A stretch of DNA of 64,000 bases from Novipirellula caenicola. GTDB taxonomy: Bacteria > Planctomycetota > Planctomycetia > Pirellulales > Pirellulaceae. The DNA lies in the NCBI RefSeq assembly GCF_039545035.1, contig NZ_BAABRO010000025.1, positions 1 through 64,000 of the forward strand, in the 5' to 3' direction. Shown piece by piece: positions 41,702 to 50,783 of this stretch (positions are counted from its first letter, which is position 1; every line of letters begins with the position of its first letter). Made by a program: the position numbers and the translations under genes. The notes below the pieces were generated by a model. It ran no database searches, was not told the origin of the DNA, and was given only the letters and a program-made list of their open reading frames with translations.

Positions 41702-43417
41702 CTATTGGCTGATCTCAAACGGGATGCTCGCCTGGCCGTACTTCTTGCCTTCGACGTCCTCCATCGTTAGCTGCAAACGATAATTCCCTGCGGGCAATTG
41801 CTTGGGTAGATGCATTTGGTAGGCGATGAAGTAGTCTCGCAGGTAGTTGCTGGAGGTCTGTTGGTCGGCGGGCAGCAATTGGCTGGCGACCTTTTGATTG
41901 TTGGCATCCAGGATGTCATAGCTGCCTTGCAGATGCGTTTGAAAACCGTCGTCGATTTTGCGGGCAATGAAGTTTTCGACTTCGCAATACAAAATGACTT
42001 GCTGGCCTGATTGGAAGCGGTTGCTCGGAAATGGTTTGATCTGGCCGTAAGCCAAGATTTCGGTGCAAAACGCCAACGAGCGAACTTCCAGCGAATCGGT
42101 CGCGGCGGCCAAGTACTTGGTCGCTTCACGCAGTTGCGGCAGCGCCGAACTGAAGCGTCGACTTTGTACCGGGTGTCCGTCGGGATCGACCATCGTCCAC
42201 AACCCAAGCAGTTGATGACGCAAGTATTCTTGTTCTTTGTCCGTCATCCCCTCGATTTTTTCGACCGCTTTGTCGGGATTTCCTGCTAACACCATCAGGT
42301 GCCGCGCGGTGATGATCCGTCGTGCCTTCTCGGCTTCGGATTCACCAGGCGTCGCCGATGCGACTCGTTTTAACAGCGTCTCGTACAACAATTGGTCAGA
42401 GATTTCGTCGACGTTCGGCGACGCGGAGCCGGTCGCGGTCGCTGCAGGAGTTTGCATCGACGCGGTGGCGACCTGCGGTGGATCTTGACTCGAAGCCGTT
42501 GCCGAAACCGGTTTGACGGATCCTGGTGCGTCCGTTGCCGGTGACTTGGCAGCGTCCGAGATCGATTGAACAATCGCTTCTTCTAAGCCGTCCTGCTGCG
42601 ATGATTGAGAGGCCGATGCCGATTGAGCCACCGAGCTTGGGCTTTTCGATTCGGGTTTGTTTTCGTTTGCGTAAGTGATCACGACTGCGGATGCGTCAGG
42701 TGAATCGTGGTCCGATTTGTTCGACTCCGCCGAATGGCTGGCAAGCCGGTTGACCGGTTCGCTGGCAGGTTCATTTTTGACTGCAGGCAACTCGTGTTCT
42801 TGTTTCAGCGATTCACGGATCGCCTTGTCCAGGCTGCCTGGTTGCGACGTCGATTCGGCGCTGCGCGATAAGACGGCGACCAATTGGCGAAGCGCTTGCT
42901 CTTTCACCTCAGGCGATGTGTTGGCAAACGCCTCCATCAATTCATCGTCCGACATCGGCGATTTGTCGTCGTGTTGTTTGGATCCGCTTGGTGCAGAGTC
43001 CGCGGGTGATCGCTTGGCTACCGAATGAGTGTCATCCGAATTGGGTTTGGTTTGCGGTTTTGCACGCGAGTAAGCCGACTCGGTATTGCCCGAGCGACGC
43101 TCGGTTGTTGCCGGATCGATGCTTCGCGATCGATTGCTCGCGATCGCTTTCGAAGTCGCCGGATCGGTGTCCCGTGGGGCTTGGTGTGGTGTGGCCTCGT
43201 TTGCGTCGGCGGCATTGGTTCGTGATAGATCCGACCCTGCTCGCGGCTTGGTTGATGCCAATCGTTGACGTGGTGATTCGACCTCGGGTAAGTCCATCGA
43301 ATCATGTTGAGTGATCTTGAAGATGTTCCCGGCAGGCATTTGCGAACGACATCCCGAAACCCCAATCGCCGTTGCGATCAGTGAGAACGAAATCCATTTC
43401 GATGAGCGAGAGAGCAT
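41702..43417 (-). CDS. Lipoprotein with long Ser/Ala-rich linker
   Basis: A 571-residue predicted lipoprotein with lipobox GVSG-C23. From about residue 35 to 340 it is low-complexity and rich in Ser, Ala, Asp and Pro, probably a flexible spacer through the periplasm. The C-terminal part has a helical segment (about 345-430) and a beta-sandwich-like domain (about 440-571: ILYCEVENFIARKIDDGFQT, YRLQLTMEDVEGKKYGQASI). No enzyme motif is present; a structural or ligand-binding role at the envelope is likely. It is followed on the same strand side, 284 bases upstream, by the membrane-protein gene. Confidence 0.7.
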   Translation of the reverse strand: MLSRSSKWISFSLIATAIGVSGCRSQMPAGNIFKITQHDSMDLPEVESPRQRLASTKPRAGSDLSRTNAADANEATPHQAPRDTDPATSKAIASNRSRSIDPATTERRSGNTESAYSRAKPQTKPNSDDTHSVAKRSPADSAPSGSKQHDDKSPMSDDELMEAFANTSPEVKEQALRQLVAVLSRSAESTSQPGSLDKAIRESLKQEHELPAVKNEPASEPVNRLASHSAESNKSDHDSPDASAVVITYANENKPESKSPSSVAQSASASQSSQQDGLEEAIVQSISDAAKSPATDAPGSVKPVSATASSQDPPQVATASMQTPAATATGSASPNVDEISDQLLYETLLKRVASATPGESEAEKARRIITARHLMVLAGNPDKAVEKIEGMTDKEQEYLRHQLLGLWTMVDPDGHPVQSRRFSSALPQLREATKYLAAATDSLEVRSLAFCTEILAYGQIKPFPSNRFQSGQQVILYCEVENFIARKIDDGFQTHLQGSYDILDANNQKVASQLLPADQQTSSNYLRDYFIAYQMHLPKQLPAGNYRLQLTMEDVEGKKYGQASIPFEISQ

Positions 43418-43701
43418 CGGGGCCTCGCGAGGGTTCTTGAACTATGACGGTCTGTTCGCGACGGATCCTTCCGAAGCGAAACAAGCATTCTTGGCATCGA
43501 CAGTCATCGACCCTACAAAAAATAACCACCCAACGACAACTGCAAACCGATGCGATTTCCAACCTCAATTGCTAGCAATTGTTTTAAGAGGGCTTCGGCG
43601 GGCGGTGACTCGGGGTTATCAACTTCAAGTAACGCTCGCAATAAAAGCCACAATTGGTCAAGCGTTGATGGCGTTGGGAGGCGACTTGATAGAGCGAGGC
43701 C

Positions 43702-44970
43702 TCAATTGGGGAATGGCTGCAACACGCTGGGGAATTGCCAGATCGCGTTTTGTCCCAATTCGCCCCCGGTTTGAGCCAAGTACAAAAAGTAGACGTAATA
43801 TCCCACTGCGATACCCAACGCTGCGATGTTGCTCCACCGCCATACCCTTGTACTCCACTTCAATCGTGCGGGCGGTCGTGTCGTGGCGTGGTGGTAGGCT
43901 CGGCCGACCAAGATGCGGGCGGGGATCATGGTGACCAGGAACACCGCCATCAAATCCCAGCGAAAATTGTGAGGCGGCAAGGCGTTTTTGACGAGAGCGA
44001 TGTACAGCAGCGTCAACACCGAACAGGCCATCAAAAATGCAGTCGACATCGACCAACACAAAGGCGTGCGAGCGGCTAACTCGTAGACCGTCCGTATTTC
44101 GAACATTGCCCCGAACCGTCGCTCGGCGGCAACATGGGCCATCAAAAACGGCAACCCCATCAACGTCACCGTCAACGTTAAACATCCGGCCGCAAAACCG
44201 AACCATTGCCAGCGGATCGTCACATCGTCGAGCAAGGTGAATAAGAGCGTGGGGATGGCGAGCCAAAGGTAGGCCGCAGCGTACGCCAGGATGCCCAGTC
44301 GCAATAACCGAAGCAACGAGATGGCCGCAACGAACTCGTTGATTTGCCGAGTGGCTTGCTGCCAAAACCGAACGCGATAATGGCGGTCGAGTTGTTGCCG
44401 GATCGTTTGAAGCGGACGCAGGAATTGCCACCATCGGCCGCCACCGGCAATCGCCAAAGCCAAGTGTGCTGCGATCACGACACTTGTGATTGCCAGCATG
44501 AATGCAACGAGCCAATCGTTGGCACTTCCCGGAGACAAAACGTGAATGTCGCGGTGCAGCGCCGCAAGCAACTCGATCGGCAGCAACCACAGCACGACCG
44601 CCAACACGATGATCCCGAGTCGCAGCGTCAGTGGCAGCCCCCAAGACGCGCTGCGGAACTTTCCGGTCCTCGCAACTTGCCCCTGGATTTCCATCAGACA
44701 GCCAAGCACGTAGACGTTGACGATCGGAATCGTGGCACCGATCGCAAGCAGCACGACGCCGCAAAGGATCGCAACACAAGATCGAACCAACCATGCGATC
44801 GCCGCCAAGGGACGACTGCGAAGCGAAGGCATCGGGGGGAAATGTTCAAGTTCGCTACGCGTAATGACCAGAGGTCTCGTGCCGGAGCGACTTCGTCTCG
44901 TGCCGGAGGTCTCTTCCGACCCGTCGATCGTCGCGTCTGGGGCAAAGTCGTTCAGGAGAGGAAGAGACAT
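43702..44970 (-). CDS. Multi-pass membrane protein (DUF4013-like)
   Basis: A 422-residue integral membrane protein from the ATG at 44970, just ahead of a soluble N-terminal tail of about 50 residues; the open frame extends upstream to 45201 without a better start. About eight hydrophobic helices follow (e.g. CVAILCGVVLLAIGATIPIV, LGIIVLAVVLWLLPIELLAA, SNIAALGIAVGYYVYFLYLA). The IPIVNVYVLGCLMEI segment recalls DUF4013-type proteins found widely in planctomycetes. Function is unknown. It is divergent from the DUF1549 gene, with about 400 non-coding bases between. Confidence 0.7.
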   Translation of the reverse strand: MSLPLLNDFAPDATIDGSEETSGTRRSRSGTRPLVITRSELEHFPPMPSLRSRPLAAIAWLVRSCVAILCGVVLLAIGATIPIVNVYVLGCLMEIQGQVARTGKFRSASWGLPLTLRLGIIVLAVVLWLLPIELLAALHRDIHVLSPGSANDWLVAFMLAITSVVIAAHLALAIAGGGRWWQFLRPLQTIRQQLDRHYRVRFWQQATRQINEFVAAISLLRLLRLGILAYAAAYLWLAIPTLLFTLLDDVTIRWQWFGFAAGCLTLTVTLMGLPFLMAHVAAERRFGAMFEIRTVYELAARTPLCWSMSTAFLMACSVLTLLYIALVKNALPPHNFRWDLMAVFLVTMIPARILVGRAYHHATTRPPARLKWSTRVWRWSNIAALGIAVGYYVYFLYLAQTGGELGQNAIWQFPSVLQPFPN

Positions 44971-45374
44971 AAAAAGCCGACTCGCGTAACGGAGTGAGAG
45001 GCATCCAGGCAGAGTGACAACCAACAAGTTTAAACCATCCCAGCAGGGCCAAGTTCCGCTGTGCCCAGCCGATTGGTTCTTCGCCCTACCGAAGGCTTCT
45101 GCGCAAAAAGGTTGTGGTATCCGCAAAACTGCGAGATATTCATGGTGGTCCACCCAAGAACATTCGTACGATGACGAATCCTCTTGGGTAACGCGAACCA
45201 TTTCGGCGAAACAAATTTATCTCGATACTGTTCCATCATCGTGGTCCCAAGAACAAATCAGACGTGGACGAAGAGGAATTTTTGGAAGACGTTCATGCTG
45301 TGGGATCGTTAGCGAGATCCACGACCCAAAAAACAATCTGGATGCAGCACTCGGCTGCTCGGTGAATTCTCCTG
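44971..45374. other. Divergent spacer
   Basis: About 400 bases between the membrane-protein gene and the DUF1549 gene. One plus-strand frame without a good start encodes the acidic peptide DEEEFLEDVHAVGSLARSTT ending just before the next gene, but its short length makes it weak. No repeats or hairpins of note. Confidence 0.4.
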
Positions 45375-46994
45375 ATGCGAAGTCAACAATCCCTTTGGCC
45401 AACGATGATCGTGATGATCGCGATCGTCGGCATGGTTGGCTGGAAAGCCGTGTCGCCAGGGGTGATGACGCTGCCCAAGCGTGCTTCGGTCAGCGACGAC
45501 ACCACGACAGTGGATCGTATCGATGCGTTGCTGGAAAAACAGTGGCAGGATTCGTCGATCCGCCCTGCGGAGGCGGCGGGCGATTTGCAAGTGCTAAGAC
45601 GTCTCACGCTGGCGCTAGTCGGAAGTTCACCATCGCTTGAAGAGGTTCGCGAATTTGAGGCTGATGCATCGCCCGATCGGTTGGATCGATGGACGACGCG
45701 ATTGATTAACGATTCGCGTTTCAGCGAATACTTTGCCGCCCGTTTGGGCGACGCCTTTATCGATCCGGTTTCCGAGGAATTGAAGCCGCCGCAGCGCGAA
45801 CGTTTCCGACGATGGTTAGGTGAATCGATCCAGCACGGGACCGGTTACGACAAAATCGCCAGTTCGATGATCGCCGGGCGTGGCGTGTTTGCGGACCATC
45901 CCGCGACCACGTTTGTTGCCTCTGAATTGGCGATTGGTGATCTCGCAGCCGAGCGGTTAGCGGCCCGCACATCACGTGCCTTCTTAGGACAGCGGATCGA
46001 TTGTGCCCAGTGTCACGATCATCCTTTTGCGGCATGGGAGCAATCACAATTTGAAGGCCTCGCCGCCTATTTCGGCGACGTCCAATTTCAACGCAACCGC
46101 GTCCAAGATACGCGGCCGCGTCCGTTTGTCATTCAGGACGACCGAGCCGAACAGTCGCGATCCGTCGCTGCCGAATTGCCCTTTGACGCCTTCATGGCCT
46201 CGGACCACAGGCATCAGCGTGAGTCATTAGCCAGCTGGGTTATCCACCCTGAGAATCGTCGCTTTCGCCGAGCGATCGCCAACCGAGTTTGGGGATTGAT
46301 GCTAGGACGACCGTTCATCTCGCCGGTCGACGATCTGCCGGACCCCAGCACGTCAAACGATCCCAATGATTTGGATGTTTTGGACATCTTGGCCGATGAC
46401 TTGCTCGATCACGGTGACGATTTGAGACGCTTGATCCACGTGATTGTCAAAACGCGTCCCTTCGGCCTCGCGTCGACTCACCCTGGCCTTGGCGACCAAG
46501 TGACTGCCGATCAGTTAGAAGCGTCGTGGGCGGTTTTCCCGCTGACTGAACTTGGTCCGCACCAGATGATTCGGTCGATGCAGCAAGCGTCGTCGCTCAC
46601 CACCCTTCGACCCGACGAATTGAACCCGGTAGCCGCGTTTCAGCGTTGGCAACGCCAATCACGTTTTGTCACCGAGTATGGCGTTGCGGGCGATGCCGAA
46701 GATGCCCAAGCGAGTACGATCCCGCACACGGTCCAGCGACTCAGCGGCAACGAAACTCGCCAACAAAGCAAGGCGACGCTGTTCTCGGCAGTGGGCCGGA
46801 TCGCAGCGATCAGCGGCACCGCCGAAGCATGTTTGGATCACTGCTATTTAGCCTGTTTGACGCGGCTTCCGTCGGCCGAGGAAAAGACGCATTTCTTGCC
46901 GGAGCTCGAGGGCAATCGAAAGCAGCGGTCTCGAGCATGCGAAGACATTTATTGGGCATTGTTTAACTCGGCCGAGTTTTGTTGGAATCATTAA
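45375..46994 (+). CDS. DUF1549/DUF1553 protein with CxxCH motif
   Basis: A 539-residue protein of the planctomycete DUF1549-DUF1553 family. A membrane anchor or signal occupies residues about 8-26 (LWPTMIVMIAIVGMVGW). The DUF1549 part contains CAQCHDHPFAAWEQSQ, with a CxxCH heme-type motif; the DUF1553 part includes FRRAIANRVWGLMLGRPFIS and a DLRRLIHVIVKTRPFGLAS block. Residues near the end match the conserved WALFNSAEFCWNH. Such proteins are usually paired with DUF1501 partners, as here (next gene 4 bases downstream), and are thought to act outside the cytoplasmic membrane in polysaccharide or sulfate-ester metabolism, though no activity is proven. Confidence 0.92.
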   Translation: MRSQQSLWPTMIVMIAIVGMVGWKAVSPGVMTLPKRASVSDDTTTVDRIDALLEKQWQDSSIRPAEAAGDLQVLRRLTLALVGSSPSLEEVREFEADASPDRLDRWTTRLINDSRFSEYFAARLGDAFIDPVSEELKPPQRERFRRWLGESIQHGTGYDKIASSMIAGRGVFADHPATTFVASELAIGDLAAERLAARTSRAFLGQRIDCAQCHDHPFAAWEQSQFEGLAAYFGDVQFQRNRVQDTRPRPFVIQDDRAEQSRSVAAELPFDAFMASDHRHQRESLASWVIHPENRRFRRAIANRVWGLMLGRPFISPVDDLPDPSTSNDPNDLDVLDILADDLLDHGDDLRRLIHVIVKTRPFGLASTHPGLGDQVTADQLEASWAVFPLTELGPHQMIRSMQQASSLTTLRPDELNPVAAFQRWQRQSRFVTEYGVAGDAEDAQASTIPHTVQRLSGNETRQQSKATLFSAVGRIAAISGTAEACLDHCYLACLTRLPSAEEKTHFLPELEGNRKQRSRACEDIYWALFNSAEFCWNH

Positions 46995-46998
46995 AGCC

Positions 46999-48258
46999 AT
47001 GGCATCACCGCGACCTCTCAATCGACGCGATCTGATTCACTGGGCCACCGGGCTAGGCGTCTCGTTTGCATTGCCAGGCATGGATTTGCGGGCGGCCGAA
47101 CGACGTGGGACCGAGCGACCGCGATCGCTGATCACGCTGTGGTTATCCGGTGGACCGAGTCAATTGGAGACATGGGATCCGCACCCGACAACTCGGATCG
47201 GTGGCCCCACAGGGGCGATTTCGACGTCGCTTCCCGAGGTACAAATTGCCAGCTCGTTTCCGAGGCTAGCGGACCAGATGCATCACTTGTCAGTGATCCG
47301 TTCGCTGGTTTCGAAGGAGGGCGACCACGACCGCGCCTCGTATTTGGTCAAGACCGGATTTCGTCCCGATCCGACGCTTCGTCATCCGTCAGTCGGCGCG
47401 ATTGTTGCCCACGCGTTGCCCTATGAACCGCTGGAAATCCCGCCGGTCATTTCGCTGGGCTACGACAATCACCTTTCGCGGGGCGGTTTTTTAGGCGGCC
47501 GCTTTGACGCGTTGCGAGTGCGAGAGCCAGGGTCATCGAATGACAATTTGAGGGCTTGGTTGGCGGCGCCGCGTCAACAACGGCGGTTGTCGCACTTGGA
47601 CGTGGTCGCCCAGGCCTTCTCGCGCGGACGCGAATCGGTCGTGGATCGCACCATGCACTCGGAAAACGTCGATGCCGCGTTGACGATGATGACGTCGGAT
47701 CAACTCAAGGCTTTTGAACTAAGTGAGGAATCGGCATCGACGTTGGCGAATTACGGTGATTCGAACTTTGGTCGAGGCTGTTTAGTGGCGCGTCGATTGG
47801 TCCAACAAGGGGTGCGAGCGATCGAGGTGACGTTACAAAACTTTGACACTCACAGCGATAACTTTGCCCAGCACCGTGAACTTGCGGCCGTGCTCGACCC
47901 CGCGTTTGCGGCATTGATGAAGGATTTGCACGAGCGAGACCTGCTGAGTTCGACCGTGGTGTTGTGTTTGGGTGAGTTCGGCCGCACGCCGAAGATCAAC
48001 GGAGCGGACGGACGCGATCATTGGCCCCACGGATTCTCATGTTTGCTCGGCGGTGGCGGGTTGCGAAGCGGCGTGCGGATCGGAGCGACTGACCCCAGCG
48101 GAGAACGCGAGAGCCCCGAGGACCCGACCACGGTGGCGGATCTGTACGCCACCGTACTGAAAGGGCTTGGCGTTGATCCGTCGCACGAAATCGACACCTC
48201 GATCGGCCGTCCAATCCGCTACAGCGACGGCACCCCGATCACCCGTTTGTTGGCATAG
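46999..48258 (+). CDS. DUF1501 protein (sulfatase-like fold)
   Basis: A 419-residue DUF1501 protein, a family related to the alkaline-phosphatase/sulfatase fold and abundant in planctomycetes. An N-terminal twin-arginine-like segment is visible (LNRRDLIHWATGLGVSFALP), pointing to Tat export. Conserved blocks are ITLWLSGGPSQLETWDPHP (about 36), RSLVSKEGDHDRASYLVKTG (about 97), and LGEFGRTPKINGADGRDHWP (about 325), the last with metal-ligand-type residues. It begins 4 bases after the DUF1549 stop, so both form one operon and probably one exported complex. Confidence 0.93.
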   Translation: MASPRPLNRRDLIHWATGLGVSFALPGMDLRAAERRGTERPRSLITLWLSGGPSQLETWDPHPTTRIGGPTGAISTSLPEVQIASSFPRLADQMHHLSVIRSLVSKEGDHDRASYLVKTGFRPDPTLRHPSVGAIVAHALPYEPLEIPPVISLGYDNHLSRGGFLGGRFDALRVREPGSSNDNLRAWLAAPRQQRRLSHLDVVAQAFSRGRESVVDRTMHSENVDAALTMMTSDQLKAFELSEESASTLANYGDSNFGRGCLVARRLVQQGVRAIEVTLQNFDTHSDNFAQHRELAAVLDPAFAALMKDLHERDLLSSTVVLCLGEFGRTPKINGADGRDHWPHGFSCLLGGGGLRSGVRIGATDPSGERESPEDPTTVADLYATVLKGLGVDPSHEIDTSIGRPIRYSDGTPITRLLA

Positions 48259-48563
48259 GTGGCGGTGGTTTGTCGTTGCCGCACCGGCGGCGGTGCAGCG
48301 GCTTGTCGCGGAGCGACAGTTTTCTTCACCCTCCCAGCTTGCGTCGGGAAGGTCGGAAGTCGAGCCTTCAGCGAGATTTCCGCACAAGGGTTGGTGACTC
48401 TGAACTGGTACGTTCCACTGCTAACACCGCGAGGTCCCACCCATAACGTCGCTCCGCCCCTTGGGTTGAAAACCCTAGGCTATCGCGAAAAGTGCCTCCG
48501 GCACAAAATCGCCAGCGTGAGCGACTCGTCCCACGCGTTACCCGTTGCCTTGCGGCCCACGTC
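48259..48563. other. Spacer with no clear gene
   Basis: About 300 bases between two convergent genes. It contains short dyads (CACCGGCGGCGGTG; CCTCCGGCAC-type motifs) but no ORF with a ribosome binding site. Confidence 0.4.
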
Positions 48564-48953
48564 TCACTCACTCTCTTCGGCGTCGTAGGCTTCGATCTCG
48601 AAGGGGTTCTCGCGGTAGCCATCGCGACCACGTAGGAACAGGATCGCTGAAAACAGCAGGTACATCGGCACAAACAGGGGACCCCAGCGTTCGTATTGAC
48701 GCACATGGACGCGTTCATGCAGTCGCGTGCTGGCGAGCGCCGCTTGGTTTTGTCCGAACACGACATGCCCGAACGTCAACGCTTGGGCGGGCACGATCAT
48801 GCGGCGGAGCAGCCAGGCGATTCGAGGCCCGTGGATCTCGATCACACCGTCGACTCGTTGGAACCGGCCGCCCAGGATCAACCCGATCGCGATACCGATG
48901 ATCGTGTAGGGGGACGCCCATAGATAGGCGGCCATTTGAATTGCGTTTGGCAC
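48564..48953 (-). CDS. Small membrane protein with HExxH motif
   Basis: A 129-residue protein with two hydrophobic segments, at about 10-28 (LWASPYTIIGIAIGLILGG) and 94-108 (LFVPMYLLFSAILFL). Between them is RLHERVHVRQYERWG, in which HERVH fits HExxH and is followed by a Gln three residues later, as in HExxHxxQ-type proteins. It may be a small membrane zinc protein. The gene family is unnamed to me; enzymatic activity is not established. It stands alone, convergent with the DUF1501 gene. Confidence 0.7.
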   Translation of the reverse strand: MPNAIQMAAYLWASPYTIIGIAIGLILGGRFQRVDGVIEIHGPRIAWLLRRMIVPAQALTFGHVVFGQNQAALASTRLHERVHVRQYERWGPLFVPMYLLFSAILFLRGRDGYRENPFEIEAYDAEESE

Positions 48954-49072
48954 AAGCGACCTTGGGAAACCGAAAACAGCCTGGAAAGCGGCCTACGGAT
49001 TGTACCGCAGTCGTCCTCCAGGCTGTGATTTGTGATTGTCGTTGATCGCTCGAAACGAGCCGTTTGCTGCTG

Positions 49073-49105
49073 TCGTAGCTGCGCTCGCCAGAGCGTGGAT
49101 TTCCA
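49073..49105. repeat. Dispersed TAGCTGCGCTCGCC repeat
   Basis: GTCGTAGCTGCGCTCGCCAG followed by AGCGTGGATTTCC is the third copy of the dispersed hairpin element also found near 7370 and 33350. It sits in the spacer between two minus-strand genes. Confidence 0.65.
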
Positions 49106-49189
49106 CCGTCTGGCAACGTCAGCTACGTTTAAATCGAAACGCTGAGCAATCCAGGACCTTCATTCCTTTTCCGCTCGGTCCGTGGCGGA

Positions 49190-49603
49190 TTAGATGTCCG
49201 CAATCTCGTCTTCGAGTTCATCTTCGAGGTTGCCTTCGGTGTCGCAATAGTCGCTGACTTGTTCGTCAAGTTGCAACTCTTCGCGTTGGTCGGCGTTCAG
49301 TTTGACGTAGCCGAGAGCACGAATGACTTCCAGAACTTCGCTGCAAGTAGGAAACATTCGACCGGCCGTTCGTTTGTAATCGTCCATCGCTTGCATGAAT
49401 TCGATTTCTTGTTCGCTGTAATCGCGTTCGCAAGTGGTGGGATCGATGTGGCGGCGACGTTGCGTTTTGCGACGTGGCTTGGCCATCACATTGGTATCGA
49501 CAGCGTCCGGATTGCCATTTCGTCGCTCGTTTCGCTTGTTGCGACGATCAAGAGTGAGGATGTTCTTATCTTCCGCTGGATTGGCAGTGACGGTTTTGGT
49601 CAT
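49190..49603 (-). CDS. Hypothetical basic-acidic protein
   Basis: A 137-residue protein. The start is taken at ATG 49603; an internal ATG (giving MAKPRRKTQRRRHIDPTTCE) is possible because the first 39 residues look disordered, and neither start has a clear ribosome binding site. The centre is well structured (DYSEQEIEFMQAMDDYKRTA, RMFPTCSEVLEVIRALGY), with a helix-turn pattern, while the C-terminus is very acidic (EDELEDEIADI). Single-copy proteins of this type seem typical of planctomycetes; the function is unknown, and DNA or RNA binding through the basic N-terminus is a guess. Confidence 0.7.
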   Translation of the reverse strand: MTKTVTANPAEDKNILTLDRRNKRNERRNGNPDAVDTNVMAKPRRKTQRRRHIDPTTCERDYSEQEIEFMQAMDDYKRTAGRMFPTCSEVLEVIRALGYVKLNADQREELQLDEQVSDYCDTEGNLEDELEDEIADI

Positions 49604-49944
49604 GGCAGTGATGTCCCGTTTTGGTTGGAAGAGTCTTGTGGGTTGCAACAGTGGCGAGTTGTTGCAAAGACTCTCGTAACAGCGATGGTATGTGGTGGGC
49701 CAAAAAAACGTAGCACACCACTTGAGTAAAATTCGCTGTTTTCGGGTACTTTTCCGATTAGAAAAGCAGTGCCGCCTGGGAAACCCGTCCGCTTGTAACG
49801 GTGGTACCGGTTGCGCTGAAGGATCGGCCCGCTTTGGGGGCTTTCGCACTGCGGCACTTCGCAAACAATCCGATACCGGCGTCCTCACCTGGCACTGCTA
49901 CCCGGCACTGTCACTTGGCACTGTCACTCGGCTCGCCGCCGCGG

Positions 49945-50745
49945 TTACGCCTCGTCGATGGCGGTTCGCAACTCACCGACAAACTCAGTGACCTTCTTGA
50001 CGGCGTCTTCGCTGCCGTTGGATTCAGCGATGCGGCGGACGATTGCCGATCCCACAATCAATCCGTCAGCGACGGGGGCCAATGTCGCTGCCGTTTCTGG
50101 GCCGCTGATTCCGAAACCGATACAGATCGGCAGGTCGGTTTCGCCCCGCAACCACTGGACGCTCTCTTGCAGATCCGGCGGCAACTTGGCTCGTTCGCCC
50201 GTGATCCCGGTGACCGAGACGTAATACAGGAACCCGGACGACGAATTGGCGATTCGTACCTGTCGTTCTTTGGGGGTGGTCGGGGTGACCAGTTGGATCA
50301 GGTTGAAATCGGCGTCCTTGCACACCTTCGAGAACGCTTCGGCTTCTTCGACCAACAGATCCGGAACGATCGCGCCGGCATAACCTGCTTCGATCGCTTT
50401 TTTGACATAGGCCTCGGTACCGACGCGATGGATGATCGAATAGCTGACCATCGTCACGCGAGGCATCGCGACGTCCGGGGACAGTCGTTTGCCGAGGTCA
50501 AACACGCTCTGCAGGCGGAATCCTTGATCCAGCGCGCGTTGGTAGGACGCTTGGATCACAGGGCCATCGGCGATCGGGTCACTATACGGCACTCCGACTT
50601 CGCACAGATCCGCTCCGGCAGCCGAAAGGTTGCGAATCACCGCTTCGGTCGTCTCGATCGACGGGTCGCCGGCGGTGATGAACGGCATCAAAGCTTTCTT
50701 TTGGGATGCACGCAGCTGAGTAAAAAGTTGGTCAATCGCAGACAT
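49945..50745 (-). CDS. trpA: Tryptophan synthase alpha subunit (TrpA)
   Basis: TrpA cleaves indole-3-glycerol phosphate to indole and glyceraldehyde 3-phosphate, passing indole to TrpB. The 266-residue length is standard for the (beta/alpha)8 barrel. The family signature is clear: GADLCEVGVPYSDPIADGP with the catalytic Glu (about 50) and Asp (about 61), then VPDLLVEEAEAF and the phosphate-binding loop GFGISGPETAA and DGLIVGSAIV. trpB is not in the window, so the subunit genes are separated, at least by the span to the right. A non-coding stretch of about 340 bases separates its 3' end from the next minus-strand gene. Confidence 0.95.
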   Translation of the reverse strand: MSAIDQLFTQLRASQKKALMPFITAGDPSIETTEAVIRNLSAAGADLCEVGVPYSDPIADGPVIQASYQRALDQGFRLQSVFDLGKRLSPDVAMPRVTMVSYSIIHRVGTEAYVKKAIEAGYAGAIVPDLLVEEAEAFSKVCKDADFNLIQLVTPTTPKERQVRIANSSSGFLYYVSVTGITGERAKLPPDLQESVQWLRGETDLPICIGFGISGPETAATLAPVADGLIVGSAIVRRIAESNGSEDAVKKVTEFVGELRTAIDEA

Positions 50746-50783
50746 AGATTTGTGCAGAGAACGAGGAATCAGGGGATGGCAAG

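Noticed and set aside
43658-44794. Second long frame on the minus strand overlapping the multi-pass membrane gene
   Set aside because: The other frame has regular membrane helices, whereas this one is Arg/His/Cys-rich and has no domain.
45014-45640. Plus-strand frame of 208 codons before and into the DUF1549 gene
   Set aside because: It overlaps the DUF1549 gene in another frame and loses any protein-like pattern after its first third.
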